Positions 6,909 to 13,600 of a DNA stretch of 15,167 bases are shown piece by piece. The translations under genes and the position numbers were made by a program. Numbering within the stretch: position 1 is the stretch's first letter; the number at the start of each line of letters is the position of its first letter. Origin of the DNA: JAAXQD01 sp032126435 (lineage in GTDB: Bacteria > Desulfobacterota > Desulfobacteria > Desulfobacterales > UBA11574); NCBI GenBank assembly GCA_032126435.1, contig JAQBBE010000089.1:1-15167 (forward strand). The letters run 5' to 3'. Below the pieces are notes generated by a model that saw only the letters and a program-made list of their open reading frames with translations, was not told where the DNA came from and did not search any database.

Positions 6909-7124
6909 TGTCCCCCCGTTGAATCCGATGGTAACATCATCGTGATCCACAATGACCGGAACCTTGCGTATACCGTCGGAATATTTCAGCATAGTCTTCA
7001 TTTGACCAGGATCCGTCTTAACGCTAAAGTAGTCGACCTCCCGGCCCTGCTTGGCAAAAGCTTCACGAGCTTGATTGGTATAGGGTCAAGTGTCTTTGCC
7101 GAAAATCAATATTTTATCAGCCAT
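6897..7124 (-). CDS. Glutaredoxin-like selenoprotein with two in-frame UGA codons (UPYT ... UxxStop)
   Basis: Reading through TGA gives 75 residues: MADKILIFGKDT, then Sec-13 in UPYT, then QAREAFAKQGREVDYFSVKTD, KVPVIV with the cis-Pro expected of a thioredoxin fold, VTIGFNGGT, Sec-73, Asp-Val and TAG. The beta-alpha-beta start, the redox motif at the end of strand 1 and the KVPVI segment match a small glutaredoxin in which Sec replaces the N-terminal Cys of CPYT. The ATG at 7124 has AGGGAGG with an 8-nt spacer, so the frame is translated from a strong site and meets UGA at 7088-7086. If the second UGA (6908-6906) were a stop, the protein would end after 72 residues. The UxxStop ending matches my recollection of an NCBI family named 'UXX-star'. 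The likely role is a thiol/selenol redox reaction with an unknown partner. Sec-insertion genes are not in the window. Confidence 0.85.
7045..7088 (-). promoter_or_regulatory. Candidate bacterial SECIS after the first UGA
   Basis: Directly after UGA 7088-7086, CCCU (7085-7082) can pair with AGGG (7048-7045), closing a structure. Its tip is AAGCU (7072-7068) paired with AGCUU (7062-7058) around CGUGA. The apical loop starts 18 nt after UGA and contains GU, as in known bacterial SECIS loops. The distance fits the usual 16-37 nt window. Confidence 0.5.
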
Positions 7125-7132
7125 GGGTCTTC

Positions 7133-7139
7133 CCTCCCT
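7133..7139 (-). promoter_or_regulatory. Strong Shine-Dalgarno that fixes the selenoprotein start
   Basis: AGGGAGG read on the minus strand lies 8 nt upstream of ATG 7124-7122. It shows that the frame interrupted by UGA is a real translated gene. Confidence 0.75.
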
Positions 7140-7237
7140 AAGCTATAATTAATACCCGAATACAATAAAAAATGATTTCTTGCAATTTCAGACTTTTGCA
7201 ACTAATAAACAGAAAATCTCTAACAGCTATTTAATCT

Positions 7238-7263
7238 TTTGTCAATGATTACAGATTGACAAA
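7238..7263. promoter_or_regulatory. Perfect 9-bp inverted repeat between divergent genes (candidate operator)
   Basis: TTTGTCAAT (7238-7246) and ATTGACAAA (7255-7263) flank an 8-bp spacer in the divergent region between the selenoprotein gene and ptsH. Each arm carries TTGACA pointing outward, so a bound dimer would cover a -35 hexamer on either strand. The regulator is not identifiable from sequence. Confidence 0.5.
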
Positions 7264-7284
7264 TACCATGGCGGTTGATAAAAA
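7256..7284 (+). promoter_or_regulatory. Candidate promoter for ptsH-ptsI
   Basis: A consensus -35 TTGACA (7256-7261) is followed after 17 bp by TAAAAA (7279-7284, 4 of 6 for a -10) within an A/T-rich stretch. The ptsH ATG lies about 40 bp further on. The -35 is part of the inverted repeat at 7238-7263. Confidence 0.45.
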
Positions 7285-7325
7285 TTTTATAAATCTTAAA
7301 GGGGCGTTCTTTTCTAATTTGTACG

Positions 7326-7607
7326 ATGAAAAAATCTGATAACAGGCTTTCAAAGAGTGTTACCATTACAAACGATCTTGGCCTTCATGCAAGATCCGCA
7401 GCTCAAATAGCAAAACTCGCCCAAAACGTAAAATCAAAAGTGTGGATCATAAAGGACGGAGAAAAGGTGGATGCCGCCAGCATTATCGACATTCTTACGA
7501 TAGCCTGTGCCAAAGGATCAAAAATTACTTTAAAAATTGACGATCAATCGGATCTTGATATTTTAAACGATATCGCTCAGCTGATTGAAAGCGGCTTTGG
7601 AGAATAA
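7326..7607 (+). CDS. ptsH: HPr-family phosphocarrier protein
   Basis: A 93-residue cytoplasmic phosphocarrier that accepts phosphate from enzyme I on a histidine. The active-site segment is GLHARSAAQIAKLA with His-21; most HPr have Pro where this has Ser-24 (GLHARPA). The regulatory-serine region is VDAASIIDILTIACAKG, with Ser-52 at the place of Ser-46 in other HPr. Both phosphorylation sites are therefore conserved, so control by an HPr kinase is possible. No close Shine-Dalgarno precedes ATG 7326 (AAAGGGG lies more than 20 nt away), and no other in-frame start fits. ptsI begins 6 nt after the stop. No EII permease gene is nearby, so a regulatory phosphorelay is likely; that is inference. 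Confidence 0.92.
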   Translation: MKKSDNRLSKSVTITNDLGLHARSAAQIAKLAQNVKSKVWIIKDGEKVDAASIIDILTIACAKGSKITLKIDDQSDLDILNDIAQLIESGFGE

Positions 7608-7613
7608 CCTGGA

Positions 7614-9386
7614 ATGTTTGATAGCAACGAAATGGAAATACACCTTCACGGTATTGGTGTTTCTCCGGGCATTTGCATCGGCAAGGCATACCTGTTGGGC
7701 AAGGAAGGCGTTGATATTGTCGATAAATACTTGATCGGTGAAGATGATTTGCAAAACGAGATCAAACGGTTCAAATCTGCCGTAAAAAATGCCAAGGATA
7801 AACTGCAAGAAATCATTGAGTCAACGTCTGAAGGATTAGGCGAACACGCCTATATTCTTGAAACCCACAAGGTTATGTTTAAGGACAAGATGCTCTATGG
7901 CAAAACGATAGAAACCATAGAAAAAGAACGGGTAAACGCTGAATGGGCGCTCAAGAAAGTCGTATCGAATGTCAAATCCATGTTTAACAACATGACGGAC
8001 GCTTATTTGCAGGGGCGGGTGGCCGACTTTATACATGTATCTGAGAGCATCATGCAGAACCTTGTCGGGGCAAAAGCGGTGGATATCGCCGCTATCGACA
8101 AACGGGTCGTACTGGTTGCCACAGACATCTCGCCTGCAGAAACCAGCCAGATACAACTGGAAAAGATTAAGGGACTTGTAACCGATCTCGGCGGCAAAAC
8201 ATCGCATACGGGAATCATTGCCCGGACCCTTGAAATTCCTGCTGTTCAGGGCCTTGACAATGCCACCCGGACAATCAAAAACGACAATATCATCATCGTA
8301 GACGGCAATTCCGGCATTGTCATCGTCAACCCCACGGATCAGACCCTGGTAGAGTTCGAAGAACGTCAATCCAGATACGAAGAATATAAAGCAGTTATTA
8401 CCAGAGACAGCCACCTTCCGGCTGAAACAACCGATGGGTTCAAACTGGAGGTTATGGGAAATATTGAACTCCCTGAAGAGGTTGTTTCCGTAATCAACTA
8501 TGGTGGAGACGGTATCGGACTTTTCCGAACTGAATTTCAATATTTAAGCCAATTCAATTTCCCCAGTGAGGATGAGCTGTTTGACCAATACAAGGATGTC
8601 ATTGAAGTCATGATGCCAAAATCCGTGACGATTCGAACCCTCGACATCAGCGGCGATAAAGCAGTGTCTTATGCTACTGATTCTAAAGAAAAGAACCCTG
8701 CTTTAGGACTTCGCGGAATACGATACTGTTTAAAAAACCCGGAAGTTTTCAAAACCCAGCTACGTGCCATACTAAGGGCCTCTGCATTCGGCAAAATCAG
8801 AATTCTGTTTCCGATGATATCCTGCCAAGAAGAAGTCTTGGCGGCCAAAAAAATGTTAGCTGAGGCTGCCGATTCTCTGGAAAAAGAAGGTACACCCTTT
8901 GACGAGAACATAGAAATCGGTATAATGATAGAAGTCCCTTCGGCCGCGATCATGGCGGACATTATGGCAAAGGAAGTCGATTTCTTCAGTATCGGAACCA
9001 ATGACCTTATACAGTATACCTTGGCAGTAGACAGGGTCAACAAACAGGTTGCCCACCTGTATCAGCCGCTCAACCCAGCCATTATCCGGATGATCAAACA
9101 TGTTACCGATGTCGCAAAGAACAGCGACGTGGAAGTCTTCATGTGCGGAGAGATGGCAAGTGACCCGGTTAACATACCGATGCTTTTAGGATTGGGAATA
9201 AATAGATTGAGCATGAATTCTCAGTCAATACCGGCAGTTAAAAAGATTATTCGAGCCCTCAATGCCGAAGATGCCAAACACTTTATCAACGACGTTCTAA
9301 AAGAAACATCCGAGACAGGCGTGTTGGAACTGGTGTTTCAAACTTACGGCAGTACGCTGTTCGAAATAGGCTATACCGAATCATAA
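7614..9386 (+). CDS. ptsI: Phosphoenolpyruvate-protein phosphotransferase (PTS enzyme I)
   Basis: The protein transfers phosphate from phosphoenolpyruvate to HPr; at 590 residues it has the normal size. The N-terminal HPr-binding and phosphohistidine domain holds GGKTSHTGIIAR at 193-204 with catalytic His-198. The C-terminal PEP-binding barrel has GLFRTEF (Arg-305), RTLD (Arg-341), IMIEVPSA with Glu-440, GTNDLIQYTLAVDR at 461-474, and CGEMASDP with catalytic Cys-511. All key residues are intact, so the enzyme should be active. ATG 7614 lies 6 nt past ptsH, with GGAG at 7598-7601 inside the ptsH end. A second ATG at 7632 has no better site. There is no GAF or other sensory extension, so it is ordinary EI rather than the nitrogen-PTS form. 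Confidence 0.96.
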   Translation: MFDSNEMEIHLHGIGVSPGICIGKAYLLGKEGVDIVDKYLIGEDDLQNEIKRFKSAVKNAKDKLQEIIESTSEGLGEHAYILETHKVMFKDKMLYGKTIETIEKERVNAEWALKKVVSNVKSMFNNMTDAYLQGRVADFIHVSESIMQNLVGAKAVDIAAIDKRVVLVATDISPAETSQIQLEKIKGLVTDLGGKTSHTGIIARTLEIPAVQGLDNATRTIKNDNIIIVDGNSGIVIVNPTDQTLVEFEERQSRYEEYKAVITRDSHLPAETTDGFKLEVMGNIELPEEVVSVINYGGDGIGLFRTEFQYLSQFNFPSEDELFDQYKDVIEVMMPKSVTIRTLDISGDKAVSYATDSKEKNPALGLRGIRYCLKNPEVFKTQLRAILRASAFGKIRILFPMISCQEEVLAAKKMLAEAADSLEKEGTPFDENIEIGIMIEVPSAAIMADIMAKEVDFFSIGTNDLIQYTLAVDRVNKQVAHLYQPLNPAIIRMIKHVTDVAKNSDVEVFMCGEMASDPVNIPMLLGLGINRLSMNSQSIPAVKKIIRALNAEDAKHFINDVLKETSETGVLELVFQTYGSTLFEIGYTES

Positions 9387-9500
9387 TTTCTTCCGTTTAT
9401 TCATTTGGTATCATTATGGTTTTCATGAATTTTCCAGGGCATCCTCGACTTTCGCTCGATTGGGGTATAAGATCGATTTTTTACCAAGGAGAAAAAACGT

Positions 9501-9959
9501 TTGAGCTCAAATAATATAAAAATTTTAACTGAAAACAGAAAAGCCAGACACAACTATTTTATTGAAGATACGTACGAGGCTGGGATGGTCCTTCTGGGAA
9601 CCGAAGTTAAATCGCTTCGGCTGGGCCACGTTAATTTGAAAGATTCATATGCCAGAGTAAAAAAAGGGGAAGTGTTTGTTCACCAGATCCATATCGGTGC
9701 GTATCCCTTTGCTTTTTATGGGAATCACGACCCTTTAAGAAAAAGAAAACTCCTTTTGCACAAGGATGAAATAAAAAAGCTATACGGCAAAGTCAATGAA
9801 AAGGGGCTTTCCCTCATTCCCTTGAAGATTTATTTCCAGAACGGGAAGGTCAAATTGACCCTGGCCCTGGCCAAAGGCAAGCGCAAGTATGATAAACGGG
9901 AGACCATCCGACGGCGTGATGAACAAAGGGATCTCGAAAGATCCAAAAAGGGATATTAG
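9501..9959 (+). CDS. smpB: SsrA-binding protein SmpB
   Basis: SmpB binds tmRNA and carries it to stalled ribosomes for trans-translation; the tagged peptides are then degraded, mainly by ClpXP. The 152-residue product has the family core: NRKARHNYFI, VLLGTEVKSLRLGHVNLKDS at about 31-50, HDPLRKRKLLLH, and the basic C-terminal tail GKRKYDKRETIRRRDEQRD that inserts in the mRNA channel. The start is TTG 9501 with AAGGAG (9486-9491) 9 nt upstream; no ATG lies near. It is 114 bp after ptsI and upstream of a ClpX-like gene. The tmRNA gene itself was not found in the flanking sequence. Confidence 0.95.
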   Translation: MSSNNIKILTENRKARHNYFIEDTYEAGMVLLGTEVKSLRLGHVNLKDSYARVKKGEVFVHQIHIGAYPFAFYGNHDPLRKRKLLLHKDEIKKLYGKVNEKGLSLIPLKIYFQNGKVKLTLALAKGKRKYDKRETIRRRDEQRDLERSKKGY

Positions 9960-10370
9960 GGGCTGCCGCCGAAACCCGATGTCTCGGAATTTTGTATACC
10001 ACAAAAAATCAATATTCCACACCGGCGATTCTCAAACCCGCCCTTCGGGCTCAACCAGTTGGAATCGTATTTCTTTCTCTTCGCCAAGATTGATGAATAA
10101 AAATCCTTTCCATGAGCGTCCAAAGAAATTTTTGTCCGGGTAACACGTCCGTTAAGATAAATTCTTCACCAATGGCGAATTTCAGTGACACAGGAACGGT
10201 GTTGTCAGACCGTTGCAGTAACATACCACAACGTCCCCGCGGATACCTTGGTCCTGAGGCGCTCAAACTCGTGAGAAACCCGGGATTTCCACCTTGCATT
10301 TTCCATAAGGTGTGATTATAGTTTTACCCAATAAGAGAATTTAAAGGCTCAAGAAAAACTAACCTTCCAA
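9960..10370. other. 411-bp intergenic stretch with no convincing gene
   Basis: No tmRNA, tRNA or intact conserved ORF was recognised. It contains a small GC hairpin, GCCC (10040-10043) with GGGC (10047-10050), lacking a U-tract. On the minus strand it also holds protein-like fragments, listed separately. The promoter of the downstream ClpX-like gene is presumably in the A/T-rich end after 10310, but no clear hexamers stand out. Confidence 0.5.
10032..10299 (-). pseudogene. Possible decayed small gene (unassigned)
   Basis: On the minus strand two partial frames read like one protein broken by a frameshift. The first has VPVSLKFAIGEEFILTDVLPG. Near 10130 another frame continues with KNFFGRSWKGFLFINLGEE, then IRFQLVEPEGRV, and stops at TGA 10034-10032. 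The alternation of hydrophobic and charged residues suggests a beta-rich domain, but no family was recognised. Neither fragment has a clear ribosome site. It could be a remnant or chance. Confidence 0.18.
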
Positions 10371-12137
10371 GTGGATATATTATCGAAGATGAAAGAACGT
10401 AATGAAAAAATTCCAGATCCTAAAGAAATCGAAAAGGAGATCGGCGATTTTCTGGCGAAAAAATTCGGCGGCAACGTTAAAATGGTAACGCCGGTGGTGT
10501 TACCCCAGAAAGTCAGCACCGAAACGACCGAAAAATCTGAAAAAAAAGAAAAAAAGATTGATTTTAATTTAAAACCCGAAGAACTCATCTCCTTTCTCGA
10601 CCAGTATATCGTTAAGCAGGATAACGCCAAAGCGATTCTGGCAACAAAAATATGTACCCATTTCAACCGAATAAAACGAGCGGAAAGCGGTTCTGAAGAG
10701 ACCAATGACATGGTCGGCCACATCAAAAACAATATACTGATGTTCGGCCCCACCGGTGTTGGCAAAACATACATGATCAAGCTGATCGCCAAAAAAATCA
10801 ATGTCCCTTTTGTCAAGGGTGACGCCACCAAATTTAGCGAAACCGGTTATGTAGGCGGTGATGTTGAAGATCTTGTCCGTGACCTCGTAAGGGAAGCAAA
10901 CGATGATATCGAACTTGCTCAATATGGTATCATCTACATCGATGAAATCGACAAAATTGCATCCGGCCGAAATATCATCGGTGTTGATGTATCTAGATCC
11001 GGCGTCCAGCGCGCGTTGCTCAAACCCATGGAAGAGACCGAGGTCGATTTAAAAGTACCCCATGATCCTATTTCCATGATTCAAGAGATCGAACGGTTTC
11101 GTAAAACAGGCAAACGGGATAAAAGAGCTGTCAATACGAGCAAAATACTGTTTATTATGAGCGGAGCCTTTGGCGATTTGTCCCGGATTATTAAAAAACG
11201 GGTTGCCGCACAGGAAATCGGCTTTGGCGCGCACATTAAAAACCTTCAGGATGATGTGGACATCCTTAAACAGGCAAAGGCGGAAGACCTCATAGAATTC
11301 GGATTTGAATCTGAATTTGTGGGACGCCTTCCGGTGAGGGCTGTCTTTGAAAAATTGACCGAAGATGACCTTTTCGAAATCCTGAAAAACCCCAGCAACC
11401 CGATAATTCTCGGCAAAAAACTCGATTTTGCGGCGTATGATATCGATATAAAATTTGAAGACACGGCCCTTAAAATTTTAGCAAAAAAGGCATTTCAAGA
11501 AAATACCGGTGCAAGGGGTCTCGTCAGTGCAGTTGAAGGGGCACTGCTTGTGTTCGAAAAGAAATTTCCGTCATGCAACATCAAAAAATTTCCGGTGACC
11601 CGCTCTGTGGTTGAAAATCCCGAAAGGTCTATTGAAAAAATACTCGCATTATCAGATCCCGGCCAATTAAATGAAACGTATGAGAAGCTGCTTTTTGAAG
11701 AAAAGGAATATCTTAAACAGTATTTAAACCTAAACAAGAAAAATCTATCCGAAAAATACGCGTTGACGCTTACACCTTCGCGCATTGAGGTGGTAGCTTC
11801 ATATTACGCAAATCACATCATGGATATTGAAAGGGTCATCAAAAAGATCAAATCCTTTTATGATGACATAAAGAAAATAGAATTATATTTTTATAAAAAT
11901 CATGACATCAACATTGTCATGGAAGATGATGCCATTGATTACATTATTGAACAGTTTGAAAATTCCGCCTTTGATCATGAAGTATTTTACGACCATCTGA
12001 CAACAGATTTTGAATATGGACTCAAACTGGTTCGAGAAAAAACAGGTAAAAATCGTTTCTTCATTACCAAGAATGCGCTATTGGATCCCGAATCTTTTAT
12101 AAGCAGTCTCATTCAGAACGAGTTAAGGGCCCCCTAA
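10371..12137 (+). CDS. ClpX-like AAA+ ATPase lacking the zinc-binding domain, with a C-terminal extension
   Basis: A 588-residue AAA+ unfoldase of the ClpX/HslU class. Motifs in order are Walker A GPTGVGKT (126-133), pore loop GYVG (159-162), Walker B IIYIDEID (187-194), the SKILFIMSGAF strand (257-267), IGFGA (283-287) matching the ClpP-docking IGF loop of ClpX, arginine finger FVGRLPV (316-322), and sensor 2 GARGL (380-384). The N-terminal zinc-binding domain of true ClpX is absent; residues 1-65 are charged and have no Cys pairs. The RKH pore loop is replaced by a longer insert (about 229-253). A Lys-rich, probably helical tail of roughly 165 residues follows the AAA+ core. The start is GTG 10371 without a good ribosome site; ATG 10389 is the alternative. 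It sits after smpB and 29 bp before ahbC. It may be a ClpP partner or an independent remodeller. Confidence 0.85.
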   Translation: MDILSKMKERNEKIPDPKEIEKEIGDFLAKKFGGNVKMVTPVVLPQKVSTETTEKSEKKEKKIDFNLKPEELISFLDQYIVKQDNAKAILATKICTHFNRIKRAESGSEETNDMVGHIKNNILMFGPTGVGKTYMIKLIAKKINVPFVKGDATKFSETGYVGGDVEDLVRDLVREANDDIELAQYGIIYIDEIDKIASGRNIIGVDVSRSGVQRALLKPMEETEVDLKVPHDPISMIQEIERFRKTGKRDKRAVNTSKILFIMSGAFGDLSRIIKKRVAAQEIGFGAHIKNLQDDVDILKQAKAEDLIEFGFESEFVGRLPVRAVFEKLTEDDLFEILKNPSNPIILGKKLDFAAYDIDIKFEDTALKILAKKAFQENTGARGLVSAVEGALLVFEKKFPSCNIKKFPVTRSVVENPERSIEKILALSDPGQLNETYEKLLFEEKEYLKQYLNLNKKNLSEKYALTLTPSRIEVVASYYANHIMDIERVIKKIKSFYDDIKKIELYFYKNHDINIVMEDDAIDYIIEQFENSAFDHEVFYDHLTTDFEYGLKLVREKTGKNRFFITKNALLDPESFISSLIQNELRAP

Positions 12138-12166
12138 TCTTCAATTCTTGAACTGGAAATGTCGAT

Positions 12167-13345
12167 ATGATCGGAATATCTAAATTGTACTGCGGAACTG
12201 TCGAGCCATCGGATGCCCTTCGTTATGGAAGAATGTCATCTAAATTACCGTCTCATCTTCTACAGTTTTCCAGCGATAAACGGCCGGTGGTCGTCTGGAA
12301 CATCACCCGGCGATGCAACTTAAAATGCGTACATTGCTATGCCCATGCCAAAAACATCCCATTTGATAACGAGCTTTCAACCACCGAAGGAAAATTTTTA
12401 ATTGACGACCTCGCAGAGTTTGGCGTTCCGGTAATATTGTTTTCCGGCGGTGAACCTCTGGTCCGAAAAGACCTCCCGGAACTTGCAGACTATGCCGTCA
12501 AAAAGGGCATGAGAGCAGTTATATCGACAAACGGAACACTGATAACACCTCAAACAGCTCGAACACTCAAGGACATCGGCCTTTCCTATGTCGGCATCAG
12601 TCTTGACGGAATGGAAGAGATCAATGACCGGTTCAGAGGGGTCAAAGGGGCTTTCAGATCTGCTTTGGAAGGCATTGAAAACTGTAAAAAGGCCGGCATA
12701 AAAGTTGGGCTCCGCTTTACCATCAACAAATCGAATGACGGACAGATTTCGGAAATATTCAAACTCCTTGAAGAGATGGATATTCCAAGGGCATGCTTTT
12801 ATCATCTGGTATATGCCGGTCGGGGATCAGACCTTGTAAAAGAAGATCTTTCCCATGAGGAATCCCGAAAAGCCGTCGATCTTATCCTGGATCTTACGAA
12901 ACAGCTCCATGATAAGGGAGATCTCAAAGAAATTCTAACCGTTGACAATCATGCGGATGGACCCTACCTTTATTTACGGCTGCTCAGAGAAAATCCTGAA
13001 CGTGCACGGGAAGTTCTCGAACTTCTCAAGATGAACCAGGGCAACAGTTCCGGAATAGGAATCGGCTGCGTAAGCTGGGACGGCGAGGTCTATGCCGACC
13101 AGTTCTGGCGCCATTACAGTTTCGGCAATGTCAGGAATCGGCCGTTTTCTGAAATCTGGGCCGACACCTCTGATCCGCTGATGAAAAAACTCAAACAGAA
13201 GAAAAAGTACGCCAAAGGAAAGTGCAAGACATGCCGATGGCTGGACATTTGCGCCGGCAATTTCAGGGTTAGATCCGAGGCTGTAACAGGTGATGTGTGG
13301 GCACCGGATCCGGCGTGTTATCTGACAGACGAAGAAATAGGTTGA
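12167..13345 (+). CDS. ahbC: 12,18-didecarboxysiroheme deacetylase AhbC (radical SAM)
   Basis: AhbC removes two acetate side chains from 12,18-didecarboxysiroheme to give Fe-coproporphyrin III in the siroheme-dependent heme pathway. The 392-residue protein begins with MIGISKLYCGTVEPSDALRY, typical of AhbC/NirJ1. The radical-SAM cluster motif is CNLKCVHC with Cys-50, Cys-54 and Cys-57. SAM-binding GGEP lies at 94-97. A SPASM-type C-terminus supplies Cys-301, Cys-353, Cys-356, Cys-362 and Cys-384 for an auxiliary [4Fe-4S] cluster. The ATG at 12167 follows GGA about 10 nt upstream. The genes hemB and ahbD follow, which fixes the assignment against heme d1 NirJ. The first steps (AhbA/B, siroheme synthesis) are not in the window. 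Confidence 0.92.
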   Translation: MIGISKLYCGTVEPSDALRYGRMSSKLPSHLLQFSSDKRPVVVWNITRRCNLKCVHCYAHAKNIPFDNELSTTEGKFLIDDLAEFGVPVILFSGGEPLVRKDLPELADYAVKKGMRAVISTNGTLITPQTARTLKDIGLSYVGISLDGMEEINDRFRGVKGAFRSALEGIENCKKAGIKVGLRFTINKSNDGQISEIFKLLEEMDIPRACFYHLVYAGRGSDLVKEDLSHEESRKAVDLILDLTKQLHDKGDLKEILTVDNHADGPYLYLRLLRENPERAREVLELLKMNQGNSSGIGIGCVSWDGEVYADQFWRHYSFGNVRNRPFSEIWADTSDPLMKKLKQKKKYAKGKCKTCRWLDICAGNFRVRSEAVTGDVWAPDPACYLTDEEIG

Positions 13346-13376
13346 GATCTTTGCAAAGCTTCCCCTTTTCCAAAGT

Positions 13377-13523
13377 TCTGCGGTCGCCCTGCCTGCCCCG
13401 TAGGTCCCGCAGATCGTACTGGGGTGGAATGCCTGCCCAATGAAATGTTTACCCCGTGGAATGCGAAGCCTATTCCTCTGGGGCAACGCATATTTCATCG
13501 GGGCGGAGCCTATTCCTCCGGGG
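13377..13523. repeat. Cluster of palindromic and direct repeats between ahbC and hemB
   Basis: Three structures adjoin. An inverted repeat TCTGCGG (13377-13383) and CCGCAGA (13407-13413) comes first. A hairpin with CCCC/GGGG and GGAAT/ATTCC arms spans 13452-13483. A 21-bp direct repeat GCGAAGCCTATTCCTCTGGGG lies at 13463-13483, with a second copy at 13503-13523 differing at two positions, so the period is 40 bp. The composition is more G/C-rich than the flanking genes. It looks like a REP-type intergenic element. Confidence 0.6.
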
Positions 13524-13536
13524 TCAGACTCAGTTT

Positions 13537-13566
13537 TTAACCCGCCACCATACTTTGGCGGGTTAA
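13537..13566. repeat. Perfect 11-bp hairpin upstream of hemB
   Basis: TTAACCCGCCA (13537-13547) and TGGCGGGTTAA (13556-13566) pair fully around an 8-nt loop. Five T residues precede the stem, but no U-tract follows on either strand, so it is a weak terminator at best. It lies 24 bp before the hemB Shine-Dalgarno and could stabilise or process the hemB-ahbD message. Confidence 0.5.
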
Positions 13567-13600
13567 TCCTCAAAACACTTAAGATGAAATAGGAGTTGTT

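Noticed and set aside
6942..7148. 68-codon plus-strand ORF over the selenoprotein gene
   Set aside because: Antisense to the glutaredoxin-like frame, which has a strong ribosome site and conserved motif order.
7836..8540. 234-codon minus-strand ORF inside ptsI
   Set aside because: Antisense of the phosphohistidine domain of enzyme I; no motif or ribosome site.
10032..10034. TGA after QLVEPEGRV as another selenocysteine codon
   Set aside because: No redox-motif context, no ribosome site for the frame and an upstream TAA; the read-through sequence runs antisense into smpB.
9960..10370. tmRNA gene next to smpB
   Set aside because: No tRNA-like ends, no GGGGC...CCA pairing and no tag-encoding frame were seen in the flanking spacers.
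13537..13566. Hairpin before hemB as a Rho-independent terminator
   Set aside because: The stem is strong, but neither strand has a run of T after it. It was kept only as a hairpin.
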